From NCBI GenBank assembly GCA_022770365.1, contig JALEHU010000099.1, positions 1 to 64,000 on the forward strand: a DNA stretch of 64,000 nucleotides, in the 5' to 3' direction. This DNA comes from Blautia sp. (GTDB lineage Bacteria > Bacillota > Clostridia > Lachnospirales > Lachnospiraceae). The notes below the pieces were generated by a model, which ran no database searches, had not been told where the DNA came from, and saw only the letters and a program-made list of their open reading frames with translations. Shown here one piece after another: positions 26,067 to 34,310 of this stretch (within the stretch, counting starts at the first letter, position 1; the number at the start of each line of letters is the position of its first letter). Both the position numbers and the translations under genes were made by a program.

Positions 26067-27024
26067 GAACGCTCACCATCCTTGGGTCAATTTTAGAGTA
26101 TAAAATGTCTGTCAGCCAGGATGCCAGAATTACCATTACAGAAGTAATCAAAAATCCATACTGCATCAATGGGTAATCTCTGGACAGAACTGCATTATAA
26201 AGAAGATGTCCAATTCCCGGATAAGAAAACAGGCTTTCTATGACTACAGAACCACTGAGGACATATCCCACCTCCAGCATAAATACAGTAAATACAGGAA
26301 TAAGCGCATTTCTCATAATATACCAAAAATGGATTCTCTGTTTTGAAATGCCGCGCATTTCAGCAAGAGTCACATAATCCTGATGGATTGTTTCCAATAC
26401 ACTTACACGTGAAGTAGTAAAAAAACTCATCAAGGATACAATTGCCATAGTTGTAACCGGAAGGATCAAATGCCGGACCACATCCAGCACCTTCGCAAAA
26501 CCTGTGTATTTTTTTGTCATAGAATAAGCTCCATAGATTGGAAACCAGCCCAATTTTACTCCAAAGAATGATATCAATACCATACCGATCCAAAAAGACG
26601 GCATTGAGCCCAATACTGTCATCAGTCCGACAATCTTTAGATCTTTTTTCTTTTTCCGCAAAAGAGCAGAGAACGTTCCCAGCAGAGTGCCAAGGATCGT
26701 TGAAATAAATAAATTCGTTCCACAAAGAAGCAAGGTCCATGGTACTGCATTTACAATCAAATCCAGAATCGGTTGTTTTTTAGAATAAGATATTCCCCAG
26801 TCTAATGTGAAAATATTTTTTATGTACATAACAAACTGTTCGCCAACCGAATCATTTAAATGATAGGTTTCAAGAATACGTTCCCGTTCTTCTGGAAGCA
26901 TGCTGCTGATATTTTCTCCGATAATCTGTGCTACAGGTGATCCCGGAAGCCAGCGGGGCAGAAAAAAATTCAATGCAATAACTGCAAAAATCAAGATCAA
27001 ATAATATGATGCTTTATGTTTCAT
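26056..27024 (-). CDS. Opp/Nik/Cnt-type ABC importer permease (B type)
   Basis: 322 residues, ATG behind AAGGAGA. Six membrane segments. DWGISYSKKQPILDLI is the periplasmic part, and the EAA loop reads YVTLAEMRGISKQRIHFWYI. YPGIGHLLYNAVLSRDYPLMQYGFL is the usual C-terminal region. An intrinsic terminator in the 62-base gap upstream should lower permease expression relative to the binding protein. Confidence 0.86.
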   Translation of the reverse strand: MKHKASYYLILIFAVIALNFFLPRWLPGSPVAQIIGENISSMLPEERERILETYHLNDSVGEQFVMYIKNIFTLDWGISYSKKQPILDLIVNAVPWTLLLCGTNLFISTILGTLLGTFSALLRKKKKDLKIVGLMTVLGSMPSFWIGMVLISFFGVKLGWFPIYGAYSMTKKYTGFAKVLDVVRHLILPVTTMAIVSLMSFFTTSRVSVLETIHQDYVTLAEMRGISKQRIHFWYIMRNALIPVFTVFMLEVGYVLSGSVVIESLFSYPGIGHLLYNAVLSRDYPLMQYGFLITSVMVILASWLTDILYSKIDPRMVSVLEK

Positions 27025-27035
27025 CTGTTTCTCCT

Positions 27036-27062
27036 TAAAAAAGCTGCTTCAAAAGAAGCAGC
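27036..27062 (-). terminator. Attenuating terminator between binding-protein and permease genes
   Basis: GCTGCTTC-ttttGAAGCAGC on the minus strand followed by TTTTTT. Partial readthrough would give more binding protein than permease, a common arrangement. Confidence 0.8.
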
Positions 27063-27086
27063 CTTTTGTAAATAAGAATTCTTTCT

Positions 27087-28691
27087 TTATTCAGGAAGGA
27101 ATGAGAATACGTTAAATGCGTAGGTTCCTTTCGCTTCAGCCCATCCATTATACTGTTCTGTATTTACAGCACTGACTGTGTCCATAAAGAACAACGTTAC
27201 AAAGGGTGCTTCTTCTGCTGCAAAAGTCTGCATTTCATGAGATAATTCAATTCTCTCTTCTACATCTTCACTGGAAAGATATTTCTCTGCCATTACATCA
27301 AATTCAGCATTTTTGTATCCGCCCAGATTATCACCTCCCTGAACATAATCACTGTAGCATGCAGTTACGATCGCCCCTGCTTTCTGAATTACAGGTGCCG
27401 ACCATCCCCACATTGCCATGTCATAATCACGACCTTTTGATACATCAAATTCCGGCCATACTTTATCATCTACAGAACCACTTTCCATAGATGTAACTGT
27501 CACTTTTACACCAATTTCTCCAAGCTGCTGGGCGATGAGTTCTGCTGTCCTTGTTCTTGTTGTGTTTCCCGACTGAACAAGTAATTCCAGATCCATTTCT
27601 TTTCCATCTTTTCCAAGACGCATACCATTTTCATCCAGTTCTGTATATCCGATGGAATCAAGCATTTCTATCGCCTTTTCAGGATCGTACACATAATCAA
27701 GGCCTTCTGTATATTCTGCCAGTCCCTCTTTTACATATCCCGCAGTCCCTTTATCTGCATATCCAAGACAAACCTGTTCAATAATTTCATCTAAATCAAT
27801 TCCATATGTAAGAGCTTTACGGAATTCAGCTTCATCAAATGGTGTTCTCTCACAGTTAAACAGCAGAAGTGTGGAAACATAACCCTCTGTCTGAATCAGA
27901 TCAATGTTTTCGATCGAGGAATATGTTTCAATCATCTCCGGAGAGATACTTCCTGTATAGGCTGCAATCTCACCGGAAATCATAGACTGCTGCATAACGG
28001 AGCTGTCAGAAATAATCGGCATCTGCAATGTTTTCACAGTTGGTGTTCCCTTAAAATACTCATCAAACGCCTCAAGAGTATAATACTGATCAGCTGCATA
28101 ATCTGTCATTTTATATGCACCGCTTCCCATACTTGGAACAGTCGTTGCATCCTCAACACCTTCATAAACATGTTTTGCAACAATTCTCATATCTGCAAGA
28201 CCGGAACGGATAAAATCCGGATTCGGTGCATTAAGGCGGAATGTAATTTCATTCCCATTGATGTCAATTGAATCCACTCCGGACGCAATACCGATCCAAC
28301 GTCCATTCTCCTGCGTCAAAACATATTCAAATGTAAATTTAACATCATCTGGTGTCAAAGGTTCACCATCCTGCCATTTAATTCCATCAAGAAGAGTGAC
28401 TTTATATGTTTTATAATCTTCACTTATTTCATAATCATCGGAAACCATCCAGGGAACAGCCTCGTTGTTTTCATCAATCGTAAATAAACTATCGTATATA
28501 AATCTCATAACATCAAAACCGGGAGTACCATTAATATATGTAAATGGTGTAATAGTACTCTGGTCTTTTGTCATACCAATTGTCAATGATTCCACACTGG
28601 TATTCTCTTCCGCCATTACAGGTACACTACATAATGTTCCTGCAACAAGCATAGCTGCTAATAAAACTGCAATTCTTCTCTTGTTTTTCAT
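27087..28691 (-). CDS. Family 5 solute-binding protein of the second importer
   Basis: 534 residues. Signal peptide with likely SPase I cleavage (VMA-EE). The single Cys in the signal (GTLC) does not make a lipobox. SBP_bac_5 features: MRFIYDSLFTIDENNEAVPWM, KVTLLDGIKWQDGEPLTPDDVKF (as DGIKWQDGEPLTPDDV), GSGAYKMTDY, EFRKALTYGIDLDEI, YDPEKAIEMLDSIGY. It resembles peptide/nickel/opine binding proteins. The ligand is unknown. Two tandem promoters upstream carry the same 21-bp motif as the cbiMQO and methyltransferase-fusion genes, which argues for a Ni/Co-related ligand. Confidence 0.84.
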   Translation of the reverse strand: MKNKRRIAVLLAAMLVAGTLCSVPVMAEENTSVESLTIGMTKDQSTITPFTYINGTPGFDVMRFIYDSLFTIDENNEAVPWMVSDDYEISEDYKTYKVTLLDGIKWQDGEPLTPDDVKFTFEYVLTQENGRWIGIASGVDSIDINGNEITFRLNAPNPDFIRSGLADMRIVAKHVYEGVEDATTVPSMGSGAYKMTDYAADQYYTLEAFDEYFKGTPTVKTLQMPIISDSSVMQQSMISGEIAAYTGSISPEMIETYSSIENIDLIQTEGYVSTLLLFNCERTPFDEAEFRKALTYGIDLDEIIEQVCLGYADKGTAGYVKEGLAEYTEGLDYVYDPEKAIEMLDSIGYTELDENGMRLGKDGKEMDLELLVQSGNTTRTRTAELIAQQLGEIGVKVTVTSMESGSVDDKVWPEFDVSKGRDYDMAMWGWSAPVIQKAGAIVTACYSDYVQGGDNLGGYKNAEFDVMAEKYLSSEDVEERIELSHEMQTFAAEEAPFVTLFFMDTVSAVNTEQYNGWAEAKGTYAFNVFSFLPE

Positions 28692-28762
28692 CTTTTCTAC
28701 CCTTCCTTAATAAAAAAATATTAGTTTTTCAGAATAAACAAGTTGTCTCTTCTACAATTTTC

Positions 28763-28807
28763 AGAATACTGTCTTATCATAATATCCGCAAGCCCTATGG
28801 GGGGATG
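28763..28807 (-). promoter_or_regulatory. Promoter with 21-bp shared motif, copy B (second ABC importer)
   Basis: Motif at 28787-28807 reads CATCCCCC-CATAG-GGCTTGCG on the minus strand; TTGCGG serves as -35, TATTCT (28763-28768) as -10 with a 17-base spacer. The expected transcript start is about 65 bases before the binding-protein gene. Confidence 0.7.
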
Positions 28808-28929
28808 TAGAGTCATTCCTTTTTGTCGTATACTTCCATTCAATTTTTGCATATCCTGATATAAAAAGATCAAATCATTCCACCTCGTTTTACACCGTCC
28901 CATAACTATGATGGGAAATCTTTCAGGAT

Positions 28930-28965
28930 AAAAGAAAAGCAGCTATAGAATCTCCTATAACTGCT
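28930..28965 (-). terminator. Terminator between the two tandem motif promoters
   Basis: AGCAGTTATAG and CTATAGCTGCT arms on the minus strand followed by TTTCTTTT. It lies between promoter C (29076-29119) and promoter B (28763-28807), so transcripts from promoter C could end here as a short RNA of about 140 bases. Confidence 0.7.
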
Positions 28966-28969
28966 CTCC

Positions 28970-29069
28970 ATAAGGGGTCTTCAGGACTATTTCTGTCCCT
29001 GCACATCTTTGATTGGTGGAGGTATGATGTGCTTTCATATGAGTGGTTTTGGTACATTTCTGTGACCCT
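28970..29069 (-). ncRNA. Possible short leader RNA between promoter C and its terminator
   Basis: From promoter C to the hairpin at 28930-28965 there is no convincing reading frame. The RNA could form GCACATC/GATGTGC and CAGGGAC/GTCCTG stems. It may be a small RNA or a metal-sensing leader controlling readthrough into the importer operon. I do not recognise a known family. Confidence 0.35.
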
Positions 29070-29075
29070 GATAAT

Positions 29076-29119
29076 ATTTTAGCAATTTATCACGCAAATA
29101 CAAGCCGACCGGGGGGATA
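29076..29119 (-). promoter_or_regulatory. Promoter with 21-bp shared motif, copy C
   Basis: Motif at 29099-29119 reads TATCCCCC-CGGTC-GGCTTGTA on the minus strand; TTGTAT (29098-29103) is the -35, TAAAAT (29076-29081) the -10, 16-base spacer. It lies between the LysR gene and the second importer. Confidence 0.72.
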
Positions 29120-29184
29120 TTTTTTTATTTTTTTTCAGTCCCGGAAAACGCCGGTTTTCAGATCTTCTTTTGTTATTTTAAAAA

Positions 29185-30117
29185 TCACTTATCCCCATCC
29201 CCCGCATCAGATGCTTCATCTTGAGATAAAAAAGAAACAAATTTAGCAGACCACTCTGAAAGCTCCTCATTCTGCCTTTTTACAAAACCGTATAAAACCT
29301 GATTTTCATTTCCGGGAAGGGTGATGGAAACAGTTTCTTTATTCCACGGCTCTCCTGACAGATATCCGCCGCTGATATTTACCAGATCACTGACTTTCAG
29401 AATTCTTTCCATAATGTAATCACTGTTCGTTGTAATAACTGTTTCCGCATCTGCTGCCGAGTTTCCCTGGTCATCCAGTATATTCCAGTAATTATCCGGG
29501 GAAAATTCATCGGGAAATCGCTGGATCAGCTTCAGACCGGACAGTGTAAGGCGTCCTTCCTCATTCTTCAGGCAGTCATGTTCTGCACCGGGATAAACAG
29601 TAATGTCTGTAACTTTCAGCAGCTCAAACTCCAGATAATTTCTATTAAGAAAGTATTGAAATGCAGGCAGCTGATTCTTCATCACATAAACAAATCCCAG
29701 ATCATCCATACGTTCCCGTACCCGCTCCACTATTTCACGGCTGCTGGCGGAATAAATCTGATAATGAAGATGATCCTCCTGATGAATCTTATAAAATTTC
29801 ACAAACATATCCGCAAACCACGAACTCGGGTTACAGGATACAGAAAGTACTTCTGTCTGTTCCTGCTCATGAACCCCTTCAAGCTTTTCCAGATTTTCCA
29901 GGACAGGCTTTGCATACTGATACACCTGCTCTCCCTCCCTCGTCAGGCGGATTCCTCTGGTATACCGCTCAAACAACCTTATTTTCATGGACTCTTCCAT
30001 GGATTTGATCACTTTGCTCACACTGGACTGTGTCGTATACAGAATCTCTGCCGCCTTGCTGAACGAGCCTGTCTTTGCACAGGCTACAAAATACTTCAGC
30101 TGTTTTAAATCAACCAT
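29185..30117 (-). CDS. LysR-family transcription regulator
   Basis: 310 residues, ATG behind CAGGAAA. N-terminal winged helix: LKQLKYFVACAKTGSFSKAAEILYTTQSSVSKVIKSME (core SFSKAAEILYTTQSSVS). An effector domain follows (about 90-290). Its target cannot be read from the sequence. It sits between the second importer and the riboswitch-led cbiMNQO-K operon, and a perfect 10-bp inverted repeat lies 43 bases upstream of its start (30160-30183). It could control either neighbour or itself, and is one candidate for the protein that binds the shared 21-bp motif. Confidence 0.87.
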   Translation of the reverse strand: MVDLKQLKYFVACAKTGSFSKAAEILYTTQSSVSKVIKSMEESMKIRLFERYTRGIRLTREGEQVYQYAKPVLENLEKLEGVHEQEQTEVLSVSCNPSSWFADMFVKFYKIHQEDHLHYQIYSASSREIVERVRERMDDLGFVYVMKNQLPAFQYFLNRNYLEFELLKVTDITVYPGAEHDCLKNEEGRLTLSGLKLIQRFPDEFSPDNYWNILDDQGNSAADAETVITTNSDYIMERILKVSDLVNISGGYLSGEPWNKETVSITLPGNENQVLYGFVKRQNEELSEWSAKFVSFLSQDEASDAGDGDK

Positions 30118-30159
30118 ATTTTCCTGCCTTATCTGATGTTCTTATTATCTCATGATACC

Positions 30160-30183
30160 AGGGGCAAAATACCTTTTGCCCCT
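30160..30183. promoter_or_regulatory. Perfect inverted repeat upstream of the LysR gene
   Basis: AGGGGCAAAA-TACC-TTTTGCCCCT, within the divergent region between lysR and the cbiM operon. Either an operator or a hairpin; no T-run follows. Confidence 0.6.
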
Positions 30184-30227
30184 ATCATTATTAATATACC
30201 ACAAATAGAAAAACCTGTCATTTTTTT

Positions 30228-30260
30228 TATATTTCTTTCAGTATAAGTATATTTCTTTCA
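30228..30260 (+). repeat. 13-bp direct repeat upstream of the cbiMNQ promoter
   Basis: TATATTTCTTTCA occurs at 30228-30240 and 30248-30260, a 20-bp period, ending 10 bases before the -35 box. The spacing suits an activator dimer binding two helical turns apart. Confidence 0.5.
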
Positions 30261-30270
30261 ATGTAGATAA

Positions 30271-30298
30271 TTGACAAAACATCAGAATATGTTACTAT
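30271..30298 (+). promoter_or_regulatory. Promoter of the riboswitch-led cobalt transport operon
   Basis: TTGACA (30271-30276), 16-base spacer, TACTAT (30293-30298), about 20 bases before the riboswitch. Confidence 0.7.
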
Positions 30299-30318
30299 AA
30301 ATGCAGTAGAAAATGTTT

Positions 30319-30485
30319 CAAGGTGCCTGTACTTCACCTTTCGGAGTATAGGAGAATAGGGAAGTGAGTGAAAGGCTCACACGGTCACGCCGCTGTATGG
30401 GAGGAGCTGTGTTTTGAAATGCCACTGGGGGTATCCGGGAAGGCAAAATGCAGCAGGGAGCCCCGAGTCAGAAGACCTGCCTTGT
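30319..30485 (+). promoter_or_regulatory. Cobalamin riboswitch, second copy
   Basis: Landmarks in order: CAAGGTGCC (P1), AATAGGGAAG, ACGGTCACGCCGCTGTA, GCCACTGGGGG, CCGGGAAGGC, then GAGTCAGAAGACCTGCC (B12 box) and CCTTG closing P1. A terminator follows at 30594-30626. It should shut off the CbiMNQO-K operon when cobalamin is abundant. Confidence 0.93.
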
Positions 30486-30593
30486 ACGTGTGATTTGCAC
30501 GGATTACGAACGATGGCCTTGTGTAAGAACAGGTGATTTTCAGTATATCAGACCGTATACGGATAAACAGCTGAAACTGCCTGTTCCTGTAAC

Positions 30594-30626
30594 AGCCTGT
30601 CGGGATCTTCCCTGCAGGCTTTTTTA
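30594..30626 (+). terminator. Intrinsic terminator of the second cobalamin riboswitch
   Basis: AGCCTG and CAGGCT outer arms with an inner GGG/CCC pair, followed by TTTTTT, 66 bases before cbiM. Confidence 0.82.
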
Positions 30627-30691
30627 TTTCATAGCAAAGTGCTGCGCATTTTCCTATGATATAAAACAGATAACCGGAATGGAGAAAAACG

Positions 30692-31438
30692 ATGAACAAA
30701 ACACAAAAAAAGATCATTGCACTAACAGCCGGAATTTCTCTTTCTTTCGGCATTGTCCCCACTGTAAATGCCATGCACATTATGGAAGGTTATCTTCCGG
30801 CCGGATACTGCATCGCATGGGGCGCATTATGCATCCCGTTTCTTTTTGCAGGATTTCTTTCAATTAAAAAAACACTGAACGAACATCGGAATCTGATCAC
30901 TCTGCTGGCCATGTCCGGCGCCTTTGTTTTTGTGATCTCCTCACTGAAGATTCCGTCTGTCACCGGCAGCTGTTCCCATATGACCGGAACAGGACTGGGA
31001 GCAATCCTCTTCGGACCTTCTGCAGTTTCCATACTCGGACTGATCGTGCTGCTGTTTCAGGCAATCCTTCTTGCTCACGGCGGGCTGACCACCATTGGTG
31101 CAAACACCTTTTCCATGGCAATTGCAGGTCCTTTTGTCTCCTATGGAATTTATCTTCTCTGCAAGAAAGCACGGATCAATAAAAAAGCATCTGCTTTTTT
31201 CGCTGCGGCTCTGGGGGATCTTTTTACCTACTGCATCACAGCATTCCAGCTGGCACTTGCACACAATACAGATACCACGTTCGGTGCCGCTCTCGGAAAA
31301 TTTATGCTTGTTTTTGCACCTACCCAGATTCCTCTCGCAGTGATCGAGGGCATCATTACCATGGTGATCGTTATGGGACTGGAATCTTATGCCAGACCGG
31401 AACTGAGGGCTGTGGGATACTTTAAGGAGAATCAATAA
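30692..31438 (+). CDS. cbiM: Cobalt ECF transporter substrate-specific protein CbiM
   Basis: 248 residues, ATG behind GGAGAAAAACG. A cleavable signal (MNKTQKKIIALTAG...VNA) exposes MHIMEGYLP, the Met-His start that binds the metal. Conserved GSCSHMTGTGLGAILFGP and HGGLTTIGANTFSMAIAGPF follow; about six or seven membrane segments. First gene of a B12-riboswitch operon with cbiN, cbiQ, cbiO and cbiK, so Co2+ is the likely substrate. Unlike the copy at 12332-13333 it has no PDGLE domain, because CbiN is separate here. Confidence 0.94.
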   Translation: MNKTQKKIIALTAGISLSFGIVPTVNAMHIMEGYLPAGYCIAWGALCIPFLFAGFLSIKKTLNEHRNLITLLAMSGAFVFVISSLKIPSVTGSCSHMTGTGLGAILFGPSAVSILGLIVLLFQAILLAHGGLTTIGANTFSMAIAGPFVSYGIYLLCKKARINKKASAFFAAALGDLFTYCITAFQLALAHNTDTTFGAALGKFMLVFAPTQIPLAVIEGIITMVIVMGLESYARPELRAVGYFKENQ

Positions 31439-31439
31439 C

Positions 31440-31760
31440 ATGAAAAAAACTGTTTTAATTGCTGTCATTGCTGTTTTACTGATCGCACTGATTCCTTTAT
31501 TTGTATTAAAGGATGCAGATTTCGGCGGCTCTGATGACGCCGGAAGTACGGTTGTGGAAGAAGTGGATTCGTCCTACGAACCATGGGCCACCCCCATACT
31601 GGAAAAGCTTCTGGGAAGAGAACTTCCGGGAGAAGTGGAAAGTCTCTTTTTCTGTATCCAGACCGGAATCGGTGTAGGGATCATCGCCTTTTTCATGGGG
31701 CGTTTTGTAGAACGAAAAAAATGGATGAAAAATGACAATCAGGACAGGAGTGAATCATGA
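31440..31760 (+). CDS. cbiN: Cobalt transport protein CbiN
   Basis: 106 residues: N-terminal helix, GGSDDAGSTVVEEVDSSYEPW in the extracellular loop (key parts GSDD and YEPW), then GEVESLFFCIQTGIGVGIIAF as second helix. This is the complete CbiN pattern; CbiN helps CbiM load metal. It begins one base after the cbiM stop and overlaps cbiQ by four bases (ATGA). Confidence 0.93.
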   Translation: MKKTVLIAVIAVLLIALIPLFVLKDADFGGSDDAGSTVVEEVDSSYEPWATPILEKLLGRELPGEVESLFFCIQTGIGVGIIAFFMGRFVERKKWMKNDNQDRSES

Positions 31761-32533
31761 TTGTAATCGACAAACTCTGCTACCGTTCTCCTCTCCGGTA
31801 TGAAAATGCCGGTGAAAAATTTGCATTTGCGGTCATCACCCTGGGCATCTGTGTAATGAGCCGTTCTATTACGGTCGCCTGTATCGTGCTTCCGGTCATG
31901 GGGATTCTCACTGTCTGGAAAGGGGGCGTCCCGCTTTCCCGCTATCTGCATTTTCTGACGGTTCCTCTGGCGTTTATGCTGCTGAGTACAGCTGCCGTGA
32001 TGTTCCATATCCGCCGTACCCCCATGGATTTATTTGCTGTTCCCATAGGAAACTGGTATTTTACCACAGGCATACACTCACTGCTCTATGGTATCCAGCT
32101 CATCCTCACCGCCGTTGCCTCGGTTTCCTGTTTGTACTTCCTATCTTTCACCACACCCATGCCTGACATTCTGGAGGTCTTAAGGAAACTTCACTGCCCG
32201 AAGCTGCTCATTGAACTGATGCTTCTGATCTACCGGTTCATTTTTGTTCTGCTTGACACAGCTTCCGCTATTACCACCTCACAGAACTGCCGTCTTGGAA
32301 ACAGGAACTACAGGACATCCGTCAAATCTTTCGGCATGCTCGGCTCTTCGCTGATGATCCGGGCCGTGCAGCGCTCCAATAAACTGTACGATGCCATGGA
32401 AGCAAGATGCTATGATGGAACGATCCGGGTTCTGTCAGAAAGCCGTCCGCCCAGAAAAAAAATTGTTGCGGCGATCATCCTGTTTGATACGGCACTGCTT
32501 GTATTTGCCTTATGGAGGAAATTTCTTATATGA
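31757..32533 (+). CDS. cbiQ: Cobalt ECF transporter membrane protein CbiQ
   Basis: 258 residues, ATG inside the end of cbiN behind AGGAG. About five membrane segments; the coupling region reads RAVQRSNKLYDAMEARCYDG, the CbiQ form of the A-R-G helix. It links CbiM/CbiN to the ATPase. Its stop overlaps the cbiO start (ATGA, 32530-32533). Confidence 0.92.
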   Translation: MIVIDKLCYRSPLRYENAGEKFAFAVITLGICVMSRSITVACIVLPVMGILTVWKGGVPLSRYLHFLTVPLAFMLLSTAAVMFHIRRTPMDLFAVPIGNWYFTTGIHSLLYGIQLILTAVASVSCLYFLSFTTPMPDILEVLRKLHCPKLLIELMLLIYRFIFVLLDTASAITTSQNCRLGNRNYRTSVKSFGMLGSSLMIRAVQRSNKLYDAMEARCYDGTIRVLSESRPPRKKIVAAIILFDTALLVFALWRKFLI

Positions 32534-34194
32534 ACACACATGACGATGTTATCCTGAAAGCAGATAATCTGTATTTTTCTTATGATGACGATACATCCCA
32601 CTCTCTTAACGGACTTTCTCTGGAAATCCGCCGAAAAAAGAAAATTGCTTTTATGGGAGCCAACGGCAGCGGAAAATCCACCTTTTTCCTCTGCTGTACC
32701 GGAATCTGCCGTCCTCAGTCCGGAAAACTCTTTTTTAACGGAAAAGAATACTCTTATTCCAAAAAAGAGCTTCTGGAACTTAGAAGCAAAATCGGCATTG
32801 TATTTCAGGATCCCGATAACCAGCTTTTTTCTGCCAGTGTCTATCAGGAAATTTCTTTTGGTATCCTGAATCTCGGCGTACCGGAAGAACAGGCACGCAA
32901 AGAGGTGGAAGAGGTCATTGACACTCTGGAGATCACCCCGTTTCGCCACAAACCCACCCACGCATTAAGCGGCGGTCAGAAAAAACAGGTTTCCATCGCG
33001 GATATTCTTGTAATGCACCCTGACATCATCATCCTGGATGAGCCCTCCGCAGCGCTGGATCCCAGACATACCACCATGGTAAACCAGATCGTCAATCGTA
33101 TGACACAGCAGGGGATTACAGTAATGATGGCTACCCATGACGTCAACTATGCCTATGAGTGGGCAGATGAAGTAGTACTGTTTCACGAAGGAAAAGTTCT
33201 GATACACGGGACTCCCGCTGAGGTTTTTACCAACCGCGCGGCCCTCAGACAGACGAATCTGGAACCCCCCGTGGTTTTAGAATTATTTGAAAGTCTCTGC
33301 CAGAAACAGATTCTCAAAACTTCGCTCCCCCTTCCCAGAAACTTAAAAACTCTTGAAAAATATATTTCAGATATTCACTTAAACCCATGTTACGGAGGAA
33401 AAAATACCATGTCTTCAGAAGCAAAAAAAGCAATCCTGGCAGTCAGCTTCGGCACCAGCCACAATGATACCAGGGAAGTAACCATTGATGCCATTGAACA
33501 GGATATCCGGGATGCATTTCCGGATTATACGCTTTACCGGGCGTGGACCAGCAAAATGATCATCCGGAAACTAAAGACCAGAGACAATGTCCATGTACAT
33601 AATGTAAAAGAGGCAATGGAGCAGATGCGTGCGGATGGAATCACGGATGTTCTGATCCAGCCTACCCATGTGATTAACGGTATCGAAAATGACCTGATGA
33701 AAGAAGATGCACTGGCCTATCGCGATGATTTTCATTCTATTTCCTTCGGCGATCCTCTGCTTACCAGTGAACAGGATAATCTGGATGTGATCCGGGCGAT
33801 CACAGAAGAATTTTCTGATTTGAAGCAGGATGAAGCACTGGTTCTCATGGGGCATGGAACCACCCATTATGCCAACGCCATTTATGCTGCCCTGGACTAT
33901 ACTTTTAAAGATAAAGGCTATCGTAATATCTTCCTCGGCACAGTAGAAGCATATCCGTCTATGGAAAGCCTGATGCGAATGATCAAAGAATACAATCCTC
34001 GCAAAGTCATTCTTGCTCCTTTTATGATTGTTGCCGGTGATCACGCAAAAAATGATATGGCAGGAGATGATCCTGATTCCTGGTACAGTCAGTTCAAAGC
34101 TGCCGGTTTTGAGACGGAAACAAGGATCATTGGACTTGGCCAGTATCCCGGAATCCGCAGAATCTTTGTGAAGCATCTGAAAGCAATACAGTAA
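32530..34194 (+). CDS. cbiO-cbiK: CbiO ATPase fused in frame to CbiK cobaltochelatase
   Basis: 554 residues from ATG 32530 (GGAGG at 32514-32518, ATGA overlap with cbiQ). Residues 1 to about 270 are CbiO: Walker A GANGSGKST, signature LSGGQKKQVSIADIL, Walker B IIILDEPSAALD, H-loop ATHD. A short linker (about 271-293) leads into a complete CbiK (294-554) with its His (MGHGT), Glu (GTVEAYP) and His (AGDHAKNDM). CbiO moves cobalt in; CbiK inserts Co2+ into sirohydrochlorin, so the fusion would place the chelatase at the transporter's cytoplasmic face. The CbiK part keeps its own ribosome site and ATG (33394-33411), so a free 261-residue CbiK may also be made. No stop codon or frameshift separates the parts. 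Confidence 0.88.
   Translation: MNTHDDVILKADNLYFSYDDDTSHSLNGLSLEIRRKKKIAFMGANGSGKSTFFLCCTGICRPQSGKLFFNGKEYSYSKKELLELRSKIGIVFQDPDNQLFSASVYQEISFGILNLGVPEEQARKEVEEVIDTLEITPFRHKPTHALSGGQKKQVSIADILVMHPDIIILDEPSAALDPRHTTMVNQIVNRMTQQGITVMMATHDVNYAYEWADEVVLFHEGKVLIHGTPAEVFTNRAALRQTNLEPPVVLELFESLCQKQILKTSLPLPRNLKTLEKYISDIHLNPCYGGKNTMSSEAKKAILAVSFGTSHNDTREVTIDAIEQDIRDAFPDYTLYRAWTSKMIIRKLKTRDNVHVHNVKEAMEQMRADGITDVLIQPTHVINGIENDLMKEDALAYRDDFHSISFGDPLLTSEQDNLDVIRAITEEFSDLKQDEALVLMGHGTTHYANAIYAALDYTFKDKGYRNIFLGTVEAYPSMESLMRMIKEYNPRKVILAPFMIVAGDHAKNDMAGDDPDSWYSQFKAAGFETETRIIGLGQYPGIRRIFVKHLKAIQ
33394..33411 (+). promoter_or_regulatory. Internal ribosome site and ATG for free CbiK
   Basis: GGAGG at 33394-33398 is followed, ten bases later, by the in-frame ATG at 33409-33411, giving MSSEAKKAILAVSFGTS, the normal start of a cytoplasmic CbiK of 261 residues. 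This suggests two products from one gene. Confidence 0.7.
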
Positions 34195-34230
34195 ATACAC
34201 AGATCTGCAGGAGCAGAGCCCACTATAGTC

Positions 34231-34287
34231 AAAAAGTCCTCAGACTTTCCGATACAGCAGCAGCGGAAATCTGAGGACTTTACTTAT
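34231..34287. terminator. Convergent terminator between cbiK and the fusion enzyme
   Basis: AAGTCCTCAGA and TCTGAGGACTT arms with inner TTTCCG/CGGAAA pairing; T-rich on both sides. Confidence 0.82.
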
Positions 34288-34310
34288 ATTTCTATTTTTA
34301 TTTATATGAT

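Noticed and set aside
28721-28903. 60-codon open frame before the second importer operon
   Set aside because: It spans the motif promoter B, has no family resemblance and no ribosome site; better explained as regulatory DNA.
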